From Larimichthys crocea (taxonomy: Eukaryota; Chordata; Actinopteri; Sciaenidae), in contig NC_040013.1 in the NCBI RefSeq assembly GCF_000972845.2, forward strand, positions 6,130,550 through 6,194,549: a stretch of 64,000 bases of DNA, written 5' to 3'. The notes under the pieces were generated by a model. The model ran no database searches. It saw nothing but the letters and a program-made list of their open reading frames with translations, and was not told the origin of the DNA. Below, one piece after another: positions 13,341 through 24,450 of this stretch (the stretch's first letter is position 1; each line of letters opens with the position of its first letter). The position numbers and the translations under genes were made by a program.

Positions 13341-16300
13341 CAGGAAGAGGAGAGCTGGCAGCATGAGGTGACTCTGGAGGAGGGAGGCGATGCTGCAGCC
13401 TGTACTCACCCTGCACAGCCAGGAGCTGCTCCTCTGTGGTCCAACGGGAGTTCATCTTAGGGGCAGGCTGAGGGAGAAAGAGGGGTAGGTGGTAAGATAG
13501 GAGGCGAGAGAGGGGCAAAGTGCAGATTAAGACTTAATCTCAGTCCCACGAGGGGGTGGAATAATATCTGGAGGGAGTTGGGGAAGGGCAGAGTGAATAA
13601 ATGAAAGAGGAAGGAGACAAACTGAAGAGGGATCAGTTTAAGAGATGTGAATACAGGCAGGTAACACAAATCAAAGAGGGGAGTGATGAAGGATGAGAGA
13701 ACGGAGGGGAAAAGGGACTTACCTCAGCAGGTCTGTAGATGTCGAGACCTTCACTTATGCTCTGTTTCAAACTACTGTTGTTCTGTTTAATGGACTGAAC
13801 CTGAGAGAGAATGTGTGCGGGGAGGAAAGAGAGTAGTATGTTTATTTTTTGGCAGACAAAGCAGCGTCTGTTTCTTTGAATGCAGTTAAAACTTGAACAG
13901 TAATCATATGTCACAGTATCATTTTTCTGTTTTTTTCCACCAAACAAAGCAGCCCCTCACTGACACTGAATTCGTTATGTCTGTCGCATACAACTGTGGC
14001 AGTTTATTCACATGTTGTTGCACCATAAAACTCTAAAGAGGTTTTAGATGTTCACCTTTACCGACAGATAAACAGTTAAAGACATCATGGTGGTGCATTT
14101 ACTAATACGTGAGGTGCATACCTGTCTCTTGAGGGACACCAACTGCGTGTCCAGCTGCCGCACAGTCAGCACACCGGCATCGTGGGAGGCTGACAGGGAC
14201 GTGATGTCTCCTTGCTCTAGGTACATGCCTTTGGGTGGTCTGCGGCGGGCTCTGAGCGGGTGGTGGCGGTACTGAGCCCCGAAGTTTTCCTTCTTGACCG
14301 GCCCGGAGCGGCTGGGCATGGTCTTGTCGGTGTTGGCGTTGTTGGGGTTCTGTTTCACGGCCTGCGTGGATAAAGAAATCACAAATAGACTTAGACAAAT
14401 ACTTTTTTTTTTTTTGCAAGAACAGCAGCTCAAAGAGTGCAGGATTACATTTATGTATAATAAATGAAGTTTTCTGCTGCTCACCTCTTTCTTGGTGTCG
14501 ATCTCAAAGTCACTGTCACTGCCGGGGTCACCTTCCTCTATGTCGTCGTTACTGCAGGAAGACAAAGAAAGGGTTAAGCGTCGCTCCCAGCCGACTGTTT
14601 CGAAAAAATGCTGGAGAATGTCAACCCAAAATGACAAGAAATAATATCGAAGTGTCTCATTCATATTCATGAGACTCTTGTTTCCCGGGATGACATGCTC
14701 ATCGCGTGTCATTTAACAAAGGAGTTTTTGTAAATGTCAGATCTCAAATGAGTCGTTTTGTCAGACTTAATGTTTCCTTCTTCCAGCACTCATTCTTTCC
14801 TCTGTCCGCCCTCCACACATGCACAGTTTCCCCCTGTGGGCAGTTAAAAGTTTTATGGCATCTCCTACCTGTCGTCTTTCTCTCTCTTGTTGACCAGCCG
14901 CCGGGCCTGTCGGTCCATGACGGAGGTCCTGGTCCTGGTCTTCTTCCAGCTGTAGTAATACTTCACCAGGCTGGAGATCAGCTTGTCTGGAAGCTACGCA
15001 CAAACAGAAATCAAAAATGAATTAAATAAATATCACAAATGTTTTTTTAAAACATAATTAATATTCTGTGAGGCTGCATGCCTGTGTGTTTTTTTTTTTT
15101 TGTCTCTCACCATCTGCTGGATGCGGTGGAAGCTCTTGCCGTGGAAGCTGAAGGCCTGCTCGAACAGCACTTTATCCTCCACAGTCCACTCGTCTGGGAA
15201 CGGGGTGAAGTTGGCCAGGTCGGCGAGCGAGCGCTCCACGTCGTGTTTGTGCCATAATAACATGCCGAGAGCCTGAAGGGACGGGGAGGACGAGGACAGA
15301 GTCAGCCAAATGGGCACAGTGACGAGTCAGAAGAGGGAGACACAAACAAGCAGCGAGCGTACCTGCTCCATGTTGTAGCCATGTTTCTCTTTAGCCATCA
15401 GGATGTACTCGTCCACTGGGAGAAGAGAGAAAAACATCTGTAAGAGGAGATGAAGCTTGTACCAGTGAATGTAAGGTAAGGTGTGTGTGGAGCTTACACA
15501 TTGCATCAGAAAGCAGACTGTTGGGACACCAGACCAACATGCTCCTCTGGTCCTTCTCGTTGTAGCGGTTTGGACTGTCTGGTGATGAAAACAAACGCAC
15601 AGTCAGTATTTACATCCAGACATCATTTGATCCGAATCCCTCCGTTACTGCGTCACATCCTCCGTGCGTGCCTCCCTCCACCGCTTATTAACTTTTTACT
15701 TCCTTCCTGCCTCGTCTTGGCATGTTTCCTCATGTCGAGGCTCCATCTTCGGCGTCCTGTTCATTAGCGAGAAAAACGAAGAGGAGACGGTGGCCCGTCG
15801 GCCCGTCGACTCTCTCGCGGGAATTCAACACCTGTGCACTGACGTTAAGAGAGGAGCTGCTTCTCTCCTCCTCTGGTGCAATCTGATGATTGTAGGCCGA
15901 CTTCAGCTCAGGTTTTACAGTGTTCAACCACTTTACTGCTAATTAATTAACATGTTTCCTAACTCTTAAGACATCAACTCCACCTTTATAGGATTTAATC
16001 ACTGTGCCACAGATACATCATACATCAAGATCAATAGGCTGAAACTATGATTTCGTATGTAACAGGGAGGGTTAAACATCTGGAGGGAGACAAACATCAT
16101 TTTCTTCCCATCTCTCCATTTCCCCGGATCTCCACAGTAACACGTCATTTGACCTTCATTTCTCTCATCATCAGTATTCCCCTCCTTCCTCCATTTCAAT
16201 GTCCTCCACATTACTCCTGACCTCCATGTCTCCTTCTCAGCCCTGATTTCCTCCCACTCTCTATTCATCCCTCTTCCTCTCTCCTCCGCCAGCTTACCTG

Positions 16301-18730
16301 GTTTGAACTCCGGGATCTGAGCCTGGTAGTCTCCTCCCACTCTGATCATACTGTCTGTGGACGGAGAGAGAGAGACACAAGACCAATGTGAGTTTTGATT
16401 TCCTAGAAAGATGGGTTGAGACAAAGAGGATGGGGAGCATGTATTTTTTCGTGAATTTCCCCAACAGGTTGCAGAGCTGGATGGACAGGAGCATAAGACG
16501 ACAGATAACAGGAGAGACAGAAGGAGAGTCATCTGCTGCGTGCCAGAGTAAATAAGTGAGAAGGATAATCATCTTCTATTTCGTACCCACTCGGCCCTGA
16601 AACAGGCTTCACTATTGCTTCATCCCAACATGGAGTATGTTTCTCTCTTTAGCATCAGCTGGATCATTTTCCAGTACAGATATCCCGGTCAAAGTTTTTG
16701 GCATGTGAATGCTGATTTAATATCTGACAAGTGAAATAACAGCTAGAGCCTGTTTAAATCTACTTTATCCAAATACTGAAGATCCTGGTTTAAAAACTTG
16801 AAGTTTATAAGCTTGAATATGATTGATATGAATAAAATTAGACTAGTGCACTAGAGACGAGAGGTGTCACTGTTGGAGTTAGGGTTAGCCTCTGTCCAGC
16901 TGTGTTTACGGAGTGGACACTGTCCCCTGTGACAGAGTACAGACAAGTTTCATTTAGGTTTGTCATCAAGGTCACGTAATGAGCTTTGCTAATGACGATT
17001 AGCGTTTGAGTTTAGTGGATCTGTGTTTTTCTCGCCAACCTCTCTGTCTGTTTGTGTCTCAACTTGCCTTATAAGATGACTGGATATGGTGGCTAAGTGG
17101 TTAACGCGGCCCAAAACCGTCCAACAAGTCTTAATGAGTTTTTAGTGAAACTAAGGACAACAAGTTCTCAGAAACGCAGCTCTGGCTTTGAAACCTGCAG
17201 TAAAACTTAAACAGCCTGCTCGTTGGTTTCCACTCACACAACTCTGGGATCAGGATTAGTGGAGTCGATTAGCGCTGCTCGCCAAACTGATTTTCTCACA
17301 CATCAGAACTGGACTGTGACCTACTGGACTGTTTGTCTCTTGTTTTTTCCAACTTGGAAAAACTCAACGGGGCTTTTTTTTTCTTTTTTATTTATCCCCC
17401 AGAAATTGTGACATGCTGTTTTAATTAATCACTGCGAACTGAACATGCGATGTGATCAATCGATGAATCAGGCAGATCCTGACACATCTCAGCTCGCTAT
17501 AAATGTGGCTGGTGGAGAATGATTTAACGTCATTAAATATGTGGCCTTGAAAAATCTATTTTACAAAAATGTGATTGTTTTAATGGATGCAGAGAGGCTG
17601 CTTTTAAATCAACTATTTAAACTATAGTGAGTCTAATTGTTCTAAGAGACGAGGATCTGCTGACTGTTCATCCAGGATACAAAGGAGGTTTTTACTCAGC
17701 ATAACGTTTCCCTCTCGTTACAAGAAACAGCTTATATCAGGATAAATAACTTGCATGATATCTGTATCGTGACAATACATTCACGTCTAACTCATCACTA
17801 AGTGACATAGACAGACACGGATGGAGCGGAAAGAGAGTGAGAGGTGCCACAGCGGATGGCAGACAGACATTAAGTAATTAGAAAGCAAAGAGTGAAGAGA
17901 GACTGTGAGAGACGCAGGGGGAAGCAGACCAGGAGGAGGAAGAGACATATTACTGTTTCCTCAGGGACGGAGGACAGGAAGGGAGGAGAGGGGGATGATA
18001 GAAACTAGAGGAGATGGGTGGAGGGAGGCAGGAAGGGGGGGTAAAGAAGATGGAAAAATAAAAGCTGGAGGATTGAGGGTGGAGGAGGAAAGTGTGTTTG
18101 ATGTTGGGAACGGTGGGTCGTAGATGTAAGGTCTCAACTGGGGTAATATGGGTAGTGTTTGAACGCCAAGTTAAACTGTTGTGTTTGATCTCAATATATT
18201 TTTAGCCCGTGTGCCTAGTGAGATAAAGAAAAGGAAGAAAAAAAAGAAAAGAGAGATCAACAGCAAGTCGGTGGGTGAAGGAGAGAATGGAGGAAGGAAA
18301 GATGTATGTGGGCAGAGGATAACAAGGATGGAAGAGTGTGGGAAGGGGGGGTGGAGGAGATGACAGAGGAGAGCAGTGTGCGAGGGACTGGAGAAGCACT
18401 GCAGCAATGCAATGAATGCAGGGAACAGCTGGCGTGATGTGTGTGTACAATGCAAACGTGGCTCTGCTGCGAGCACACTTTGCACATGCTTCATGTTAGG
18501 ACAGCAAACCCAGACGCTAAGTAGCTGAATCAACCTCTAACTTGGAGACAATTGAATCCAGAAGAAGTCAGTAGATTATATTTCAGTTTAATGTGTGTGT
18601 GTGTACCATGAGCATGCTCTTCATCGCTGCTCTCCTCTTCAGAGTGCGGTTGGCTGTTGCCGTTGGTTACGGTCTTGGCTCTGCTCCTGGACAGGACCCC
18701 GGCCCCCGAGCGCTCCATCACTGAGGGCAT
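10115..18730 (-). CDS. rcor2: REST corepressor 2 (CoREST family), complete coding region
   Basis: Thirteen coding exons on the minus strand, in transcript order: 18730-18607, 16354-16298, 15578-15498, 15415-15363, 15272-15111, 14993-14869, 14551-14485, 14361-14122, 13800-13723, 13467-13410, 11752-11685, 11376-11215, 10462-10115. They sum to 1623 nt, 540 aa, with every junction in phase and GT-AG; human RCOR2 is about 523 aa. It starts [20 protein letters not shown]. An ELM2 domain spans about residues 43-130 and SANT1 about 131-181 ([15 protein letters not shown]). A Gln/Ser helix follows at about 290-325, then SANT2 at about 335-385 ([19 protein letters not shown]) and a proline-rich tail ([19 protein letters not shown]). 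In this family ELM2-SANT1 recruits HDAC1/2, and the linker-SANT2 binds LSD1/KDM1A and nucleosomal DNA, supporting H3K4 demethylation and repression in the nucleus. It is convergent with mark2 and divergent from naa40, as in human. Confidence 0.95.
11601..11626. repeat. (GGAT)n tetranucleotide repeat
   Basis: About six and a half tandem GGAT units inside an rcor2 intron. Confidence 0.85.
12050..12460. mobile_element. MITE-like element with short terminal inverted repeats
   Basis: TGTTTCCATC at 12055-12064 is the perfect inverse complement of GATGGAAACA at 12445-12454, and similarity continues imperfectly inward. The interior is AT-rich, has no coding potential and carries a further internal GGGATGGAAATC. 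This fits a short non-autonomous DNA transposon in an rcor2 intron. No family is assigned; target-site duplications are not obvious. Confidence 0.4.
13303..13338. repeat. (TG)n microsatellite in rcor2 intron
   Basis: About 18 TG units, roughly 70 bp intron-side of the donor of the exon at 13410-13467. Confidence 0.9.
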
Positions 18731-18739
18731 GGCTGCAAA

Positions 18740-18771
<32 letters not shown>
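18740..18771. repeat. (AC)n microsatellite abutting the rcor2 first coding exon acceptor
   Basis: On the transcribed (minus) strand this reads (GT)n followed at once by CTTTGCAG, the 3' splice acceptor of the exon that begins CCATGCCC. The dinucleotide array therefore occupies the polypyrimidine-tract position. Confidence 0.85.
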
Positions 18772-18775
<4 letters not shown>

Positions 18776-19654
18776 AAAAATTATACACTTAAGCACCAAC
18801 ATCATCAACAAACACCACCTCTGTCTTAAGTATGATTCAATCTCCCATAAAACTAATAAATACACCTCATTAGTGAGCTGTCCGCTGGTTGTTTTCACTT
18901 GAAACCCCGTAAAACCTTAGTCACTCTTGTAAAGTACAACGGCACCTTATGCTTTTTGGAAGAACTATTCCTATTAGTTTCCAAACACTGGTTTACAGCA
19001 TCACACTCAACAACCCTCAGTTATTTCAACATGACCCTCATTATCAGTCAATCGCTCCCAGCGTCACCTTATGACTCGGTATCTCTCTAATTACAAGAAC
19101 CTTGCACTGTTGTCATGTTTTTGAAGTTCAGGTCATCTTCCTCCGAGAGCACCTCCACATTCACACACTCCATCTTGTTCTTCACACATCCAAAACTGAT
19201 GAACTCAAGTCTTCTTTGGTCACTCCAGCTGTTTAAGAAGGAGCTCCTGTCATGGGGGGCACCACCCACCAACAGACCAGAGGGCTGTTTCGTGCCAGAG
19301 CTGGAAGCCCACGGTGACTGGATGAATGTATCTGACAGCAGGAACGACCAACGACACTGATGAAGAAACTTTATTTAATGTCGATCGATCCACCTGCATG
19401 TTAGTACCAGCGATATGGCTCAGGTGCATCCCTGTAATCCCATGTGATATAAACTGAATATCTTCAGGCTTTGCAGATTTTCTGTTGAGGGCACCGGGCT
19501 AATCATTCTTTGCTATTATCTGACATTTTATGAACAATAAATAAATAATAATAAATTAATGTTTGAGTGACTGAGAACGTATTCAACAGATTAAACAACA
19601 ATGAAAATAGTTTTAGTTCAAGCTCAGTCCAAAACAACATACGCTGCTGAAACA

Positions 19655-19935
19655 GTCGAATGTTTTTGTCAATTTTTAGTCAATTAATCAATTAACTGGC
19701 AGGAAATCTGCAACAATTTTGATCATAGCGTTAAGCAAAAATGCCAAAATACTTCCTGTTCCAGCATCTCAGTAAACTGATTAGTATTATTATTATTGAA
19801 TATTAATCTAAGAGCCGTCTCCTTATGTTCATTTAGGCATTAAAATTGCTGCTTTGCACTATTTTGAGATACTTTATAGTTCAATGGGTTAATCAATAAT
19901 AAATAAATAATCAATAATCATGAACTAATGATTAG
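19655..19935. repeat. degenerate fish interspersed repeat (ATTAATCAATTA type)
   Basis: The segment with GTCAATTAATCAATTAACTG, then GCAACAATTTTGAT and AAGCAAAAATGCCAAAATAC resembles a very common teleost repeat whose consensus, as I remember it, has ATTAATCGATTAGTTGATC and CAAGCAAAAATGCCAAA. It is heavily decayed, and I do not assign a superfamily. Confidence 0.4.
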
Positions 19936-21402
19936 TTGCAGTCCTTAACATTTCAGTGGACATGAAACAGACAGACAGTGATGCTCTTATCTTCCATCTG
20001 TCCGTGCACATTCAATGTCACTATTAAGATGTCCAAAATGTGATGTCCTATTTTTAGCCTGACATCATTTCCAGCGTGCGGTATGAAAATCTATGCATCA
20101 CAGAAATCACAGTCTGTAGCACGCCGCGCACCATCCCAACTGCACAGCTAACAAGTGGCAGCATCTGGAAAACAACGTGGATAACACGAGGGCCCTCCTG
20201 CATGAAGGGGGCTCTCATTTTAAGTGCCATCCACAGTCAGTGCCATATCATTACGTGGCCAAGCATCTCTCTCTCTGTCTCTCTGTGTCTGACTCTCTCT
20301 CTCTCTCTCTCTCAGTGTATCTCCAGGCCAGTGAGTCTCACAGCAGCACAAAAGACCAGACGGTCAGCTCAGGACACAGCAGAAAGTAACCCATCAAAGC
20401 TGCCTCCTCACTTACAAACACGGGGCAGTTACAAACACACAGGTGACCACAAACAAACACCTCTATCAGCCGGTCATATCAAACCACTCCTCGGCTCTCA
20501 CACTTGCTTTCTTTCACCAACTTCACCTCAGGTTTCCTGACTTTAACTAAAACACCAGAACAAAGCAGGCACACATGAACTTATCCCCCTCGTTATTCAG
20601 ATTAAACATGATCCAGTTATGTTTCTGGAGAGGGTGAGGGGGGGAAAAAAAAACAAGCCGGGAGATTAAACCACATCCACCAAACTCTGGCAGACAATAC
20701 AAGTGTCTGAGGCTCTCTGGGGGTCTTTGTCTGTCGCGGTGGCCCCCACAACTACAACAGCTGTCCCCTCTCTCACTCTCTAACTTCACGGAAAACTCAC
20801 ATCAGCTAAACTCAGACACAGATCTGTGCATTTACTCACACATCGACACGTTCAAGCTGAGTGGAAAGTCGCTAAAGCAGCCACAGAAGGAGACGGAGGG
20901 GAATAATCCGGACACGGCTCAGTTTCACGGAGTTTCAGGAGGCTGTGGTAGCCTCGGACACAGCCACGGTAGCCTCGATCTCTCTTTTCTGAGCCATAAA
21001 GAGCTCAAACTATTAAAAAATTAAAAAACACACCATCTAACGTGACTTTCTGAGTCTAATCACAGCGATACACATTCCCAAAACACTAGTTTGTGCTCAG
21101 TAAATCATTTTTTGACGACCTCTCACCACCACATGGAACTTTTAGCTCTTTTAATTTCAAATATTGTGAAATCTAATTATGAATACGCTCACAGCTAAAC
21201 TAAACACGGCCGGTTTATGTGTTAAAATAAAGTTTATGCCATGGATTCAATCGGTTTTATATAATAAACGTCGGTTCAGCTGCTCATTCATGCATCATTT
21301 ATGACTCAAACTGACAATAGTTATTCCTAAAATGTGCTATAACAATGGCAGGACTGAGTTCACGGTGAGCCTGGTGTGTTTTGTTGTTGCTACATTTAAC
21401 AG

Positions 21403-21433
<31 letters not shown>

Positions 21434-21986
21434 GTATTCATTGCAACGTTGTTAAAGCTTGTTTTTGTTTAAATTCGTTTTAACAAAAGAAGTGTGGGAG
21501 CCCGGTGCTTCATGTGAGCCACGTTTGTTTTTAAAAAAAGAAATAAATCAATATATTCACAGCTTTAAGTAGTGATCTGTGCCGTGTGTCAGACTTTGAA
21601 GTCCTTTTGTTTTCTCCACGCTGGCTTCTCTGTTACTAACTAACGCTACTGTCTGCTGCTGCTGCACACATTTAAAAAAAAAAGGTTATTAAAACTGAGG
21701 TCGGCGGTCACTTTCAGGACGTTTAGCCACACATGGCAGCAGTTCAAACGCTCCAAGTGATTTCTGGTGGCTGAACAATAAAAAATAAAAAATAAATCCG
21801 GCGACATTTCTCCCTCTCCTCCTCCTCCTCCTCCTCCTCCTCCTCTCTCCAAAGTATCAAGTCTAGTTGGGGTCGGTTGGGATGCTAACGTTAGCCAGTT
21901 AGCTTGCAGCTAGTCTCACCCCCCCCTCCTCGCGTTACATTAGTAACGTTACTAGTTGAAGTGGAGATAACAGTCACTAACTGTAC

Positions 21987-22100
21987 CTGTGTTTCGCTCC
22001 CGTCCGCTTTCCCACCGCGCTCAAAAACTTCTCCGGCAGCTCCGTCCGCGGTTTATAATCCTCTGCGAAGCGCCGAGACACAATTACGGGCTTAATTCTG
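21987..22100 (-). promoter_or_regulatory. rcor2: probable rcor2 non-coding first exon and promoter
   Basis: The first rcor2 coding exon is preceded by a splice acceptor 2 nt before the ATG, so at least one upstream non-coding exon must exist. The best candidate is this GC-richer, CpG-containing patch. On the minus strand it ends in GAAACACAG followed by the good donor GTACAGTTAG (boundary 21986/21987). The transcription start is a guess within about 22050-22250. Confidence 0.4.
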
Positions 22101-22669
22101 GTCTTAATTGATGAGCGCAGTCGGTACAATGAAGTGAGCTGCTCGGAGAGATGTAGTGTGTGCCGGGGAGGCGGACAACACCCGGGGAAAAGTGAGGTGG
22201 ACATCCGCCCCGCGATGCCTTCGCCTCTCCCAGCCGTTTGGATTGACAAAAAGTAGTCCCGTAAAACTATTAACTACAGCTACTCTCAAATCTGTACGGT
22301 GCTCAAACGTGTAATCTGACACGTTAGAGTGGTTTTTAATACTAATCGTACTTGAATAGCATCTTTAAAAAAAAAAAAAAAAAAAAAACTACCCATGAGC
22401 TAATTAGTGTTATGATTATTATTTAAATTTAATCTGGTTTAAATGCGTGGATTAAGAAGAGGTGGTTGTGTTGTGTGTAAACAGTAGATGTTACACACTC
22501 TTAATCCGGCGTCTATCAAAATCCCGTAAATTAGGCACTACTTGCCAGTGTGTCGGCGGAGGGATTCGTCAGCTGTGCATCTCTGTGCTGAGGCAGGCTG
22601 TCCAGACTTGTACTGATGTATGCATGGTGGAGAAAAGGGCAGCAGAGTGGGGCGCAGTTGAACCTAACC

Positions 22670-22672
<3 letters not shown>

Positions 22673-22740
<68 letters not shown>

Positions 22741-22788
22741 ACTTTATGCACGCACTATTAATGACTCAGACAAATAGCTCCAGTGTAC

Positions 22789-22844
<56 letters not shown>

Positions 22845-22880
22845 AAAATGTCTCACAATTCAAAGAGTTATGCCTCGTGC

Positions 22881-22919
<39 letters not shown>

Positions 22920-22923
22920 TGTG
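22673..22923. repeat. cluster of three long (TG)n microsatellites
   Basis: TG arrays lie at 22673-22736 (about 32 units), 22791-22842 (about 26 units) and 22886-22920 (slightly interrupted), separated by short unique spacers. They generate long spurious CVCVCV frames. Confidence 0.95.
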
Positions 22924-23059
22924 CACAGGTGGATGAGTAAGTGTGTGTTTCAGTGATAGCTGTAGCAGGATTTCTCACACCTGATGCAGGCAATACACAT
23001 AACACACACACACACACACGCACGCACACAGCCTGCTGACATGTAACAGCCTGTTACAC

Positions 23060-24450
23060 ACTCCTCCAGCTTCTCCTCTTTCTACTCTCTCTTTGGCATC
23101 ACCACCTCCTCCTCTTTTTCCCCACCTCCTCTTCATCGTCCCAGCTCTCTCGTTTTACCACCTCTCCATCATTTCCAAGATTTGTCTTGTTTATATCTCC
23201 CCCCTCCTCTCTCTCTCTCTGTCTCTGTCTCTCCTGGTCCTGCCTTCTGCTCCTCTCTTCACCTCCTCTATCTGTCTGCTTCCTTTCCCTGCACTTCTTC
23301 TTTTTCATCTCCTGTCTCCATCTCCCATACTTTCTTCCTCTTCATTCCACCTCCAGAGTATCTGCCCTATTTCTCCTCCTCCTCCTCCTCCTCCTTCCTC
23401 TCTCTTCTCACTGTCTGCCTGCTGCCTCCCTTATTTGTTTCTCCTCTTTCTTCCTCACATCTTTACTCCCTCTTTTTTTTTACGCCATCCAATTTCCTCC
23501 CTACACTTTCTCTTTCCAGTGATGACTCCTCTCCTCTTGTCTTCCCTGCCTCCCTCCCCTCCTTCCTGCTCTTCATCTCCTTCCTCACCCCCTCCTCCTG
23601 CTCCTCTTCCTCCTTCCTGTCTCTCTCTCTGGTTACTTTTGTGCCTCCTCCTCCTCCTCCTCCTTCTCTTGTCGTCTTCCTCTCATGTCGCTTTCGATTT
23701 CAACAGTGTGTGTGTGTGCGTACGTGCAAATTCTTCCCCTCCCCCCATCCTCCCCCTACGGTGACACAGTAAAGCAGTTTCGCTTCGCGCAACGCCAGCC
23801 CCCCCCCCCCCCCCCCCCCCCCCTTACTCCCTTTCCCTCCCTTTCCTCCCCCCTTTCCCTCTCCAGTCTCATTTTCACCCCTGCCACCTCCACCTCCTCC
23901 TCTCCTCCCTTGCCTCCTTCCCTCCTCTCCTCTCATTAGTCAGTGTCCATGAAACTCACCATTCCACTGTCTCTCCCCTCGCTCACTCCTCCAGTCCCTA
24001 ACACATCCTCACTAATGAACAACTGCTACATCCCTCTCCCCTCCCTTCACCTCTCAGCTCCCATTTCATCCTCCTCCTCCACCTCCTCCTCTTCACTCTG
24101 TCCTCCCCTCTCCTCCTCTTCTGTCCTCCTCTCCATTCGTCTCTCTCTTCCTCTCTCTCTCTCTCTCTTTTCCCTCCTCTTCCTCGCCCGGTTTCTCTTC
24201 GATCTCTCAGAACTGAGTGTCCCTCCCACTCTCCCTTTAGCTCACTCTTGTTTCCACTTCTTTCCTCACCTCCCCCCTCCTCCTCTCTCCACCTGTCTCA
24301 TTCCTCCTCCTTGTTCGTCTATCTGTCTGCTCTTCTCACTTTTGTCGAGGTAAATGTCTGTCTCCCTCCCTCTCTATGTCTCTTCCTTCCTTCCTTTTAT
24401 GCCTCACCCTGACTCCAATCCCTCCCTCCTATGAATCCTCTCTGACTTTC
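23060..24450. repeat. 1.4-kb polypyrimidine (CT-rich) tract with 25-nt poly-C run
   Basis: The plus strand is overwhelmingly C and T, mostly as CTC, CCT and TCC triplets, with only short purine interruptions. An uninterrupted run of 25 C lies at 23799-23823. Long Ser/Leu/Pro-rich frames on the plus strand and Arg/Glu/Gly-rich frames on the minus strand come from composition and are not genes. Confidence 0.85.

Noticed and set aside
22674..22940. Frames of alternating Cys-Val or Thr-His
   Set aside because: They are direct translation of (TG)n/(CA)n microsatellites; the same applies at 4234-4662, 10011-10403, 42396-42593 and 50420-50626.
23093..23772. Long Ser/Leu/Pro-rich plus-strand frames (up to 223 codons)
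   Set aside because: They are products of the polypyrimidine tract; they occur in several frames at once and have no domain or splice context.
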